A DNA stretch of 64,000 nucleotides from Owenia fusiformis (Eukaryota; Annelida; Polychaeta; Sabellida; Oweniidae). The stretch lies in assembly GCA_903813345.2 (NCBI GenBank), contig CAIIXF020000008.1, positions 15,296,822 to 15,360,821 of the forward strand, given 5' to 3'. A program made the position numbers and the translations under genes. Shown one piece after another: positions 12,420 through 23,000 of the stretch (its first letter is position 1; each line of letters opens with the position of its first letter). A model generated the notes under the pieces. That model was not told the origin of the DNA. It saw only the letters and a program-made list of their open reading frames with translations, and made no database searches.

Positions 12420-13473
12420 ATTTACTCCTTTGGAGTTTTATTTCTTTGTATATGGAGCAATTTATAGAGCTTGCCTTATGTTTTTCACCACAGTTTGAGC
12501 ACTTTGTGGGATTTGAGCATTTACCTTTGTGGGCTCCAGCACAATTCTCACACTTAGCTTTGCTGGAGCAACCCCTAGCCACGTGTCCGAAAGATTGGCA
12601 GTGAAAACACCTTGTAATTTTATGTTTAGCTGTGGTTATGGCTTGCACCAGCAACTCCTTATTCTGTAAGACAATTTTGGCCTTAAATAATGTGGCAATA
12701 TCAGAGTGATTCTTGCATGTGGCTACCACTATTGGCATAGCCTTACCACTGTCTCTATATTTGAGCCTCCTGATACTTACAGGTGCCCCTGTTATTTCTT
12801 GTAGGGTTGTTGTTACCTTCTCAGTAGATATCTTAGTGTTGACATTCCTGAGTATGCATCGTGGTGCTGGTGTATTGTCGTGGATGTCCAGGTCTTTTCC
12901 GCACCCTCCAAAAGCGGCTTCAGGCCAGTTGCTTAGGAGAATACTGCGCTGCTCAGGTTCAGCTAAATGTATAGCAATGCCACCTCTACAAAGTTGATAA
13001 CAATGTGTAATCTTTATTGAGGGTTTGAATTTGTTAATTTCTTTTTTGATTGATACACTGTCTTTAAAGAGCCCTGGGTTTTTGATGTTATCAATAATAA
13101 CTATATTCTTTCCAAGGTTTTTTTCCTCAGTTGTGTCTTTGCTCCTCTTACTAGAAGTATGATTTTTTAATTTCTCTGTCGATGTTGTCCCTTTCACCTC
13201 CTTGTGTTCAGGTGTTTGAGGTTTTAGGGGTGTTTTAAGATTGATACTGTTGATAATACAGTAGGGACAGTTAAAAACTATTTCTGATTTGGCATATACT
13301 GCCAATATTTCACACTCTTCCTTATTTTTCCCCAGCCCCAAACAGTCAGAGTGCCACCACTGATCACAATTTGAGCAGTTAAGATAAAGGCTGTCGCAAT
13401 CTGTATTACATGGACATTTGTCCAATTTAGAAGATTTGAGCTTGGTTTTTGCTTTTTTACTTTTTGGTGGCAT
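12409..13473 (-). CDS. LINE ORF1: PHD-like finger and zinc-knuckle nucleic-acid-binding protein
   Basis: 354-residue ORF1 protein, presumed RNA chaperone of the LINE particle. Residues ~20-75 form a Cys/His-rich PHD-like finger (CPCN..C, CSNCDQWWHSDC, CPYC). A Lys/Ser/Thr-rich linker follows, then an RRM-like central part, then at ~285-345 a run of knuckles (CFHCQSFGHVARGC, CENCAGAHKGKC, CSNCGEKHKASSINC). Its TAA (12409-12411) lies just inside ORF2. PHD fingers in ORF1 occur in several LINE clades. Whether this one reads histone tails is inference. Confidence 0.9.
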   Translation of the reverse strand: MPPKSKKAKTKLKSSKLDKCPCNTDCDSLYLNCSNCDQWWHSDCLGLGKNKEECEILAVYAKSEIVFNCPYCIINSINLKTPLKPQTPEHKEVKGTTSTEKLKNHTSSKRSKDTTEEKNLGKNIVIIDNIKNPGLFKDSVSIKKEINKFKPSIKITHCYQLCRGGIAIHLAEPEQRSILLSNWPEAAFGGCGKDLDIHDNTPAPRCILRNVNTKISTEKVTTTLQEITGAPVSIRRLKYRDSGKAMPIVVATCKNHSDIATLFKAKIVLQNKELLVQAITTAKHKITRCFHCQSFGHVARGCSSKAKCENCAGAHKGKCSNPTKCSNCGEKHKASSINCSIYKEIKLQRSKYEI

Positions 13474-13510
13474 TCCAGACTAGTGTGGGTCATATAATTA
13501 GGCTACAATA

Positions 13511-14427
13511 GTAAATATATATGAATACTAGTAAAAATAGACTCTGTATAGATAATAAATATAAAATTTTACGTTTCCGTAAAGTAGACTATGCGATGCA
13601 GTAACGAATTATATACACTATTTACATATTATATACATAAAGTAGATGTTCATGGATATATGCCTAGAAATAATCTGAATGGCTGTAATTATTAATGTTG
13701 TTACGAACAGTTATTAGTAATCAAGATTATATACACAGCATTTGACAACATCCGCTTCCACACAGGTGTTACGTTAAAAATATTCACCCCATTCATACAC
13801 ATATACTACATGTTCACATAGAAGCATTCAAGCAGGTGTTAATCTAATCTATGCGTAAAAAAGCAGTACACTGCAGATTAGGCAGGTGTTAAGCTGTATT
13901 CAATGGAGTCTTGTCATATTCAATCAGCCTCAATTTTAAAGTGTATATTTTATTTTTAACGTGATTTCATCATTTTTTGTCGACTGGTAAGCATCCACGG
14001 GGCAAATGGCAAGATGGATGACTTTTGACCTGACCTTGACCGATGGCGGTGACGTCATCAATTTTATCTCGACGTTGATTGGTTAAATGATGATTGTTTG
14101 GGAAATTTGAATTTAGTTCTCGTAACCTCCCGTGACCTCCCGAATAGGTCACGTGACCTTGTGCCAGAAGTCCGACTTTTTGGTCAGTCGACCTGTTCAA
14201 AGTACATTTAGTCATAATAATCGCTTTTCAGAGCAATTTAGGAAACAATATTTTCTATCTACGTCGATTACAAAGCATGTAAGGTACGTAAATTTATATG
14301 AACAACTGAGTCAATAGGGATAAATAGCCCAACGAGAGTCGGCGGTCTTGAAAAATACTTGGATCTGGATGCCAGTCCTGTTATTGATATCATTCCCGTT
14401 CGAAGAACGTATTAGATGTCTGTGATT
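13511..14427. other. LINE 5' region and intergenic sequence
   Basis: Probably contains the LINE 5' UTR/internal promoter at its lower end, but the boundary is not visible. The 9-mer CAGGTGTTA recurs three times (about 13765, 13836 and 13884). A CACGTG E-box lies near 14150. No gene seen. Confidence 0.45.
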
Positions 14428-14834
14428 TTAAGGTTCAGCTGGAAAGTAACATTTTGGTAAAAAATTGCTATACCTGCACATGTTATTTTCTGGTACAAAA
14501 TTAAGTATGAAGGCATATGTGTATTTCCTTGCTTTTTTCAGGAAAGTATCATTACACTGTCTTTTTTTAGAATATCTGGAAACAGGTCAATGGTAGCTCC
14601 TGTGTTGTCTGGAAACTTTGAAAAGAAATTTGGAAAAATAGAAAGTGTGAAATATCAGAATTTCCTGGAGTTCCCATTGAACGCCTACCAGATATTTTAA
14701 AAGAATGTAATGATACTTTCCTGAAAAAAGCAAGGAAATTGACACATGGCTTCATACTTTATTTTGTACCAGAAAATAACATGTGCTGGTATAGCAATTT
14801 TTTACCAAAATGTTACTTTCCAGCTGTACCTTAA
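14428..14834. mobile_element. TTAA-flanked foldback MITE (~400 bp)
   Basis: Long inverted arms (about 14430-14550 and 14705-14832) share AGCTGGAAAGTAACATTTTG, the TTGCTATACC block and the CCTTGCTTTTTTCAGG block. TTAA sits at both ends (14428-14431 and 14831-14834), the target preference of piggyBac-type elements. No transposase. A second copy, interrupted by another element, starts at 48220. Confidence 0.8.
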
Positions 14835-14869
14835 GTTTCAAAATTTACAAAGTCAATTGATTGTTTATA

Positions 14870-15900
14870 ATTAAAGACCCTGCTCTTGCAATGATCTCAT
14901 TTGGCGATACATGGAATAGATGCCGGCCAGATCGCTTTGCAGTAGGAGCTCATAGGCTCAAAGAATAATTCAGGAGACACCAAATTGGAAAATTTCAAAA
15001 AAAGTTCCTTATACAAAGTGGTACCTGCCTCCCATTAAACGACAGATCTTGCTCTTAATTTATAGATTATAGCTGAGATCTTCATCTTCCTATTTCTACC
15101 TGTTTAAGAATTTCTCCATCTTAAATGTCACTCGACTTTTTTGTGATTATGAGTCAAAGAAAGCATTCTTGAGTTTCAAATTGACTTCTGTGGTAACTTG
15201 AAACCATCTTCTAATTTATTCCACTTACCTTTTATTGTTTCTCCAAATATATCCTTTGAAAATCGGATTTTAAGGGTGTTAATCAGGGTAATTCTGTGCC
15301 ATTTTATCAAAAATCTTGTTGCTATCTAGAAACAAGCAATTGTGATCTTGTTGTTACCTAGGAACGAGCAACTGTGATGTCACGTCACACTCATGTTAAT
15401 TCTGGAATCACATGGCAGCCATTTTGGAAATTTCAAAAAAGTTCCCAATTATAAAGGCTAAACGCTGTTTACAAATTGGAAACTATGGCGGAATCAACAA
15501 AGGGTTTGTGACATAATTAGGATATGGTTTCAAAATTATGCACATGACAATATATGACTACTAAATGCAGGCAGGGACTTTTAATTGCCAAAAATAAGCT
15601 ATGGACGCTGTAATTAACTTTTACTTCATCGAAGAATATTGAGTTGTTCCTGGAGCTTGTGTGTCCAAATATCATTGTAATGCTAACATCACATTTCTGG
15701 TATCACGGAAGCACCATTCAGATTTGGACAGACAAGCTCCCCTGGATAAAATATAATTATTTTGGCCTCTTATCAATGCAGGATTGCTCGTATATTATTC
15801 ATTATCAGAAAGGTAAAGAATATAACAAGATGCTTGGAAAGAGGTATGATTTGTCTCATATATTTCTGAAATGGCTGCTCAATCGTCATTTTTATGTCCC
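14870..15900. repeat. Dispersed repeat, copy 1 (family also at 44.7-46.0 kb)
   Basis: Blocks at 14925-15080 and 15655-15900 match 44905-45090 and 45745-45990 over long stretches, e.g. GCAGTAGGA..CATAGGCTC, GACACCAAATTGG and GGCCTCTTATCAA. No intact ORF. Appears to be an old interspersed element family. The 15300-15400 part also has a short internal duplication (CTATCTAGAAACAAGCAA / TACCTAGGAACGAGCAA). Confidence 0.7.
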
Positions 15901-16100
15901 CACCACATAGTATGGGGCCATATTGTCGGCCTAGGCGCGTCCGTCTGTCTGTCCGTCCGTCCGTCGTACGTCCGGCAGTTTTCTCCAAAACCGCTACAGA
16001 TATCCCCTTCAAATTTTCAGGGATAACTTATGAGTGCATACAGATGTGGATGAAGAATTTTTAACTCGATATCTACTTCCTGTCGGCCATTTTGAAGTCA
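15893..16100. repeat. Repeat with (GTCC)n array
   Basis: Starts TTATGTCCCCACCACATAGT and contains a GTCTGTCCGTCCGTCCGTCG microsatellite at about 15941-15968, followed by sequence also seen in part in other (CGGA)n-bearing repeats of this window. Non-coding. Confidence 0.6.
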
Positions 16101-16350
16101 AATGCTAAAATCCTTGTCTGCAAACTTCAAGAAAAACGGCTTCACAGTTGCTTTTAAAACTTTAACATCTTGTTCAGCTCACTTCATTCTAGATCTGATT
16201 AGGTTTTGGACCTGTTAGCTCAGTCATGGCAGCCATTTTAAATGTCTGAAGAAAAGTAAGCGCGATAATACTTTGTATCATATTGAATGGTGTTTTTGAG
16301 TTTTCATACTTTAACTATTTAGTAGCATTATAAATAATTTCAGGTGTACC

Positions 16351-18106
16351 TGTAATTACTCACAAATATAGGTAGTTTTAATATGGAAATATATTTTGAA
16401 ACAATGTTAAAGTAACATATACATTTATATTACATGTACAATAAAAGGGTGGTTATACCACAAACTCTCAAAGCGGTTAGTAATGAAACCAAATAAAGAC
16501 CAGTAATGGTTACTCGCTACTTTTACTAGTCTGTGACACTGGTTACCCAAATTATCTGAGATCCTAACTTAACCTTGTGGTACCACCAAATCAACTGAGT
16601 AATCCTAATCGCTCACAACAAATACCCTATACTACCTACTGGATGTGGGAACACTGTGTTTCCATCTGAATTAACTAACTCACTAACTCTTCGTTCTGCA
16701 AGTCTTAACACTTAACTATATTCTAATAACTCATGAACTAAAGTTAACCTATAATGGTTGCATACTTAAAATGATATGAATACACATGAATGCATAACTA
16801 CTACTAAGAGTTAAGTTTCCAGCTATAATATCTTATTAAGACATAATGACCCATAAAATGTGCATATATCAGTCAGAATGTTGCTGATTCAATGTTAATA
16901 ATCAGACAATGTATATTGGGACACCCTGTAATGATATAAGCGATATTCTAATGTTTGCTGGTAACAGTTACTCTAATTGTCGCTCCGGTACAATGAAGGC
17001 TTTGATTTGTTAAACTACTTAACTCAGCACAATCCTACTCTATAGCAACTAATTGACTGCTCAATCTGGCCTTCTGTACAAATGGTCAAAGTTTATTGTA
17101 CCACTCTATGATAACTCAAATATGTCGATCATTGAATCATATGCCATCATAATGCTCAATGTATCATGTTACACTCTATAATGATATTGTGCTGGTATGC
17201 TAGTATCTTAGGCTCCTATATGGTCGCTCTGGTACATATTCTGTCTGGTTCATACTGTAATTGATGATCACGGCAAATTGTGACATCCAATAACTACTAG
17301 TGCCAATCAATTAATGCTATAACACCATAATAGTCAATGAATATGGGAATACTCTGTATCGATAATCACTGATACTCATTCTGGTCTCCAGTTCACGCAT
17401 GAATAGTGAACACTGTTAATATACACTATGAATGCTACTGAAGCACTATAATTACTAGTGCCAATCAATTTAATCGTATAATACCATAATAGTCAATGTA
17501 TATGGGGATACTCTGTAACAATATCTTTTTATAAATCACCAATACTCATGCGGGTCTCGTGTTCACGTGTGAATACTGGACACTGTTAATTGTTACACTA
17601 GGCAAATCAGTTAATGTTACAAAACTACATCTATGAGCACCCTGATCACATGCTATAAATCGTGACGATATCTTTCTATAAATTGCCAATACTCATTCGG
17701 GTCTTGAGTTCACTTGTGAATACTGGACACTGTTAATACACACTTTGATTGTTACGCTAGGCAAATCAGTTAATGTTACAAAACTACATCTATGAGCACA
17801 CTGATCACATGCTATAAATCGTGACGATATCTTTCTATAAATTGCCAATGCTCATTCGGGTCTTGTGTTCACTTGTGAATACACACTTTGATTGTTATGC
17901 TAGGCAAATCAGTTAATGTTACAAAACTACATCTACAAGCAACACTGATCACATGCTATGAATCGTGCAATTTGTCGTGTATCTCAAGGTATTGCTGCTA
18001 TATTCTGTAAAGCAAACCACCACCACAAGCGTTAGTATAAGGCCACTGGGAAGAATAATCTACTATACTCTATACCTGAAAACACATAAAAATATACCAT
18101 ATTACA
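16351..18106 (-). repeat. 3' LTR, complete, 1756 bp
   Basis: On the minus strand it begins TGTAAT directly after the polypurine tract and ends ATTACA, the TG...CA pattern of LTRs. Its distal 794 bases repeat at 23527-24320. It contains a degenerate tandem array of ~159-bp units between about 17295 and 17970, for example starts near 17592, 17751 and 17893, the last unit being 17 bp shorter. Confidence 0.9.
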
Positions 18107-18120
18107 TTCCTCCCTTCCTT
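18107..18120 (-). other. Polypurine tract of the LTR element
   Basis: Minus-strand AAGGAAGGGAGGAA sits immediately 5' of the TGTAAT start of the 3' LTR. This is the position and composition expected for the plus-strand primer. Confidence 0.8.
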
Positions 18121-18399
18121 GACCTTCACTAACCCATGAATTTATTTGTGCTTAGTACAGCTGCGCTTACTACCTGCTGGCAAAATGTTTTTATTGCTGA
18201 CCTCACAATGGTGTTTGGGAAAATTCACAGTATATTGGGATTTACCATATGGCAGTTCCTGTTCTTCATCCCAAAACTGTTCCTCATCATCTTGCGACAA
18301 CTCATGAAAGTTAGCTTCTGAAGAAGTATCATCTTCCTCCCCAGACAGATCATCTTCCTCACTAGAGAGATGATTGGTAACTCGGACGGTCTCTTGTTC

Positions 18400-20067
18400 T
18401 CAACCTTCATGGTTATTTCTGTTATTGATAATAACATCATCTTCCCATTCCTCATCTGAACTGGAAATGTCAATTTCACTATCTGACCCATGCAAATGAA
18501 TGGACAACCCCTTGGCTTTCCCATCTTGTGTGGGTTTTTCAATATCAGCTTGATTGGTGTTGAAGTTTCTTCTACTGATAAACTTCTTGAGCCTATCATA
18601 ATTCACATGGATAACTTTGTTGCCTAAGTCCACCTTATATGTGACATCAGATGTGCGGTTTAAGATTTTAAATGGCCCTTTCCATGGTTTATGAAGCTTC
18701 CCATCTTTTCCACGTGCAGTTGGGTCAAACAGCATGACTTTGTCACCATGTTCATATTTCTGGAACGTTCCTTTGAGATCCTTATCATATTGAGCCTTTT
18801 GTCGCTTCTGAGATTTACTGATGTTGTCTTGAGCCAAGTTAAATACCTTCCTCATATCCCTCTGAAGAGTAGCCACCCAAGATTGTGCAGAGACCCTTTC
18901 AATTAGGTAAGCTTCACCAACCATCCAGTCTATGGGTAAATGAGCTTCTCTGCCAAAGGTCAGCATGAATGGCGAAAACCCTGTAGAACTATGAACACTT
19001 GTTCTATATGCAAAGAGGACTAGAGGTAGCTTTAGATCCCAGTCACGGTTTTCTTTTGCAAATATGGAGAGAGAGTTGATCAACATTTTATTATTCCTCT
19101 CTATCATGCCATCTGTCTTTGGATGATATGAAGTGGTCCTTCTTTTCTTGGTTTCAAGTACCCTGCATAGCTCTTTAAACAGTCTACTTTCGAATTGAGA
19201 CCCCTGGTCTGAATTTATACTGACTGGACAACCAAACCTTGATATCCATTCCCGGACCAGTAGTGACGCTGTTCTCTCAGTTTTAATGTCTTTCATGGGA
19301 TAGGCCTCAACCCATTTAGTCAGGTAATCACCCACCACCATGGCATATTTATTACCCCGTGACGTGGGTGGTAATTCGACAAAGTCCATGGCAATTTCCT
19401 CAAATGGTCTCCCCTTCACTGGAATACAAGTTAGTGGAGCTTTTGGTTTGGTTTTCGGGGACTTTCTTTGTTGACACTCAACACAGCTTGAACACCAATC
19501 CTCTACATCTTGTTGAAATCCTGGCCAATAGTACCTAAGTCTGATACGTGCTGAAGTTCGGTCGGGTCCGAAATGGCCTGACAAAATATTATCATGAAGT
19601 TCACCTAATGCAAATTCTCTCCAAGATTTAGGAAGGACTATTTGCATTATACTTGGTAATCCATTTTCTCTCTCAACTTCTCTATATAAGACCCCTCTGT
19701 ATAACTTAAGATTCTTCTTCTGCTTATAAATCCACCTTGAAGTTCTTGATGCCTGACTCAGTTGTTCCTCACTTGGCTCTCCCCTTCTTAACCACTTTAA
19801 CACCTGCCCGATATCAGGATCCTCCTCCTGGTCCTCCTTAAGAGTATCCATATTAAGGAAGGGGGCCTTGTGACCATCTGCAAAACCCTCATTTTGACCA
19901 ACTTCATGGTTTTCATTGTTCTGGTCCTCAGCTAGTTCAGGGAGTGCATCCTTTAATGAAGTATGTTGTCTCTCACTGATCGACTTATCTGTTACATCTG
20001 GAGTTAACATTGGGTTATCTTCCAGAAGTTGTTCCTTGAGTGATGTAGCCCTCTGCCATGTATTCAC
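18400..20067 (-). CDS. LTR element integrase (pol, downstream of in-frame UAG)
   Basis: Integrase part of pol, which inserts the cDNA into the genome. The N-terminal zinc-binding domain shows the HHCC pattern (LHDNILSGH...CSSCVEC). The core carries the D,D-35-E residues (MDFVELP, NSDQGSQF, and the Glu in KTDGMIERNN). The C-terminal domain has a GPF motif (KPWKGPFKIL). A charged Asp/Glu-rich tail ends at 18400. This frame is the same as that of the gag-RT-RNase H ORF, separated by one UAG (20089-20091). The coordinate 20067 is only the first GTG after the stop, so there is no evidence for independent initiation there. It is either a nonsense-damaged pol or one expressed by readthrough. Confidence 0.9.
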   Translation of the reverse strand: MNTWQRATSLKEQLLEDNPMLTPDVTDKSISERQHTSLKDALPELAEDQNNENHEVGQNEGFADGHKAPFLNMDTLKEDQEEDPDIGQVLKWLRRGEPSEEQLSQASRTSRWIYKQKKNLKLYRGVLYREVERENGLPSIMQIVLPKSWREFALGELHDNILSGHFGPDRTSARIRLRYYWPGFQQDVEDWCSSCVECQQRKSPKTKPKAPLTCIPVKGRPFEEIAMDFVELPPTSRGNKYAMVVGDYLTKWVEAYPMKDIKTERTASLLVREWISRFGCPVSINSDQGSQFESRLFKELCRVLETKKRRTTSYHPKTDGMIERNNKMLINSLSIFAKENRDWDLKLPLVLFAYRTSVHSSTGFSPFMLTFGREAHLPIDWMVGEAYLIERVSAQSWVATLQRDMRKVFNLAQDNISKSQKRQKAQYDKDLKGTFQKYEHGDKVMLFDPTARGKDGKLHKPWKGPFKILNRTSDVTYKVDLGNKVIHVNYDRLKKFISRRNFNTNQADIEKPTQDGKAKGLSIHLHGSDSEIDISSSDEEWEDDVIINNRNNHEG

Positions 20068-20088
20068 ATTTTGGTGATCAGGTATGGG

Positions 20089-23000
20089 CTAAGTAGGGCA
20101 CAACTTCAACTGCTGTGGTGCTAGATCATTTAGTTCCCTCTGTCCCTGCTTAGCAACATCAATTGTGGTGCATTTATTTATCTGTGCTGGTTCCCCAACT
20201 TGTATTCCAACTGATTTACTCATTGTCTTGGATTCTGATTCATCCTCTAATCTTGAGAGGAGATCTGCATTTGCATGCTCACTTCCTTTACGATAGACAA
20301 TGGTATATGGAAATTCCTCAAGCAACATGAGCCAACGTGCCCAACGGCCCTTAGGTTCCTTGATATTCCTAAGCCAAACCAGAGGATTGTGGTCAGTCCT
20401 CAGAATAAATGGTTTGCCATATAAGAATTGACGAAACTGGTTCACAGCATAAATGGTGGCCAGACATTCTCGTTCTGTAGTCGAATAGTTCCTTTGCTCC
20501 TTGGTCAGAGTTGAGCTTGCAAAGGCAACTGGCCTTTCATGACCTTTGCCATCTTGCTGTGATAAACAAGCCCCCACAGAGTTGGCTGAGGCATCAGTGT
20601 CTACCAGAAAATCCCTATCAAAACAGGGGTATGCCATCACCTGATAAGATGCAAGTGTTTTCTTCAGGGTCTCCACTGCCTGGAGTTGATCTGCATTAAG
20701 TGTCAGTAACTTAGTTTTATGGAGTCTGCTGTTTTTAATGCTGTCATATAAAGGTTTAGCAGTGTCTGCCATTCCTTTTATGAACCTCCTGTAGTAATTC
20801 AATTTACCTAAAAACCGCAACATCTGTTCTATCGTCTTCGGAGTTGGCATCTCAACTATGGCCTTTACAGCATCTTCATTTGGTCGGACTCCATCAGCAT
20901 CTACCACATATCCCAAATATTTAACAGCTTTTTGGGCGAAATAGCATTTCAGTGGTTGTAGTTTGAGTCCATGCTGCCTCAATCGATTGAACACCCGCTG
21001 AAGCGATTCCAGATGTTCATCAAAGAACGATGAATACACAATGATGTCGTCGAGGTAGACTAATACCTCTTGGTAATTTAAGCCTTGCATGATCAGACTC
21101 ATCAGTCGCTGGAAGGTATGTGGAGCACCCTTCAATCCAAAGGGCATGCGGTTAAATTCCCAGTGGCCTTTTCTTGTTGAAAATGCGGTAAGGGGTTTGC
21201 TTGTTTCATCCAACTTGACCTGATGGTAACCGCTCGTAGCATCTAAAGTGGAGAAGATTCTAGCCTTTGACAAGTGATCTATGGCATCACCGATACATAT
21301 TAATGGGTAGTGCTGATCTTCTGTTGCATTGTTTAGAAATCTACTGTCATGACAAAACCTCCACTTACCACTGCTCTTTGGAACTAGTAATACTGGAGAT
21401 GAGTGAGGCGACATTGACGGCTGAATTATTCCACATGCCAACATCCTGTCAACTTCTTGGTCAATAACCTCAAGTTCTTTTGGGCTGTGGCGATACTGCC
21501 TGCGAAAGATAACTTTCTCTTCCTTCAATTTAATATGATGTTTCATAATATCCGTTTTGCCCAAGTCATTAAGATCCTCAGAAAACACACACCTATAATC
21601 TTGAAGAAGGTGAAGCAGTCTGTCCGATTGTGCCGAGTCTAAATGGTGTACATCAGCTCTCCATCTTGCCAATGCCTCCAAAAACATAGAAGGATCTTTC
21701 GGTAATATCTCTGATGTCAGTGGGGTTGCACCCATCTCATTGATTTGGACATCATTACCGTCCTTTCCAAAGGGATCAGGTACCGCATCATATTCACCGA
21801 TAGTAGTAGTATCAAACACCCCCATGTGGGTGCCTTTATAAAGTCGTCTTGGAGATGTCTCTGGGTTAAGCACTCTAACTTGAACTGATTTCCCCAACAA
21901 ATCTGCTCGACAAAGCCCATTAGCTGCTACTACATGTTTCCGAGACAGTAATTTAGTGCTTGGGGTAAACAACCCAGATAGGGAGTTCAAACGCATTGGT
22001 AACCTAGCTTCCATCCATGCTTCACTTTGCCCAGGTAGGATGACATCTCGAGCCAGGGTGATTTTACACACTGCATTCCTATCCTCAGATATTGGGTTGA
22101 GTTTCAATGACTCATCATCAAGCCTGATAACGCTATTCCTTTTGGACACTGACCATGTATCAAATTGATCCAAGACATCACGTCCAAGCAAAGCTGTCTT
22201 GGTTGAGCCCTGGATAACTGTTGTGAGCAAGGGTAGAACCCTGGAACCAATAGTAATTGTTAGCTGAACTTGTCCTGCTACTTTGATACCTGTGCCATCT
22301 GCTGAAACACATGTAAAAGACTCAGGTTGTGACCTCAACTCAATGTCTTCAAGATGTTGTTTGTAGGTATTTATGTCGATAACTGAGATCTTGGCACCTG
22401 TGTCAATTAGCCATTGCATTGGACGCTGCTCTTCCCCTTCTCGGTTACCAACTCCTACCGTTACCATGAGACCAGAAGATCCTTTTACCTCAGCAACCTC
22501 ATTATTTGAGGAGCCACTAACTGGTCTGTTGGAGGATGAATCTTTCCCATCTGTAGTTCCTGACTGGTTCGATCTCTGTCTGTTACTAGGGGATGGACAA
22601 GCCTTAGCCATGTGGCCTATACCTTGACAATTATAGCATCGTACACCTGACGAGGTTCCTTGTTTAGTAAAACAATTACGAGCTATATGCCCTGGCTTAC
22701 CACAATGAAAACACGAAATATTACTCTGCCTGGGCTCAGATGTTGACTGTTGGGTCTTGAGTGATGATACAACAAGATTCTTTAATTCAAGTAATTCTTC
22801 CCGAAGTTGTGAAACTTGGTCAGGTTGTTGCACCACTGGAGGACCCACAGCTCCTATAAGTGATCCTTGATCCTCTGACTTGCTTTGCTTTGTTGCCTCC
22901 CAAACCCTGGTAGCCAATGTCAGCAAAGCCTCTTTGTCTAAGGAATGCACATCACTCTGTTTGGACATATCTTCCAACAGCTTACTCGGAATGGACTGGA

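Larger units (their letters stand above)
8279..13510 (-). mobile_element. Full-length non-LTR retrotransposon (LINE, I-group-like)
   Basis: Two-ORF LINE on the minus strand. ORF1 (12409-13473) carries a PHD-like finger and zinc knuckles. ORF2 (8520-12419) carries an APE-type endonuclease, reverse transcriptase, RNase H and a C-terminal CCHC-like motif. That domain order fits the I/Nimb-type group. Both ORFs are uninterrupted, so the copy may be recent and autonomous. The 3' UTR runs below 8520. A possible 3' tail is the (AAG)n tract on the minus strand at about 8279-8292. I could not find a target-site duplication, so both ends are approximate. Confidence 0.85.

Noticed and set aside
18225-18599. 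124-codon minus-strand frame at the end of pol, considered as env or accessory gene
   Set aside because: It overlaps the integrase tail in another frame, with low-complexity composition and no signal peptide or membrane segment.
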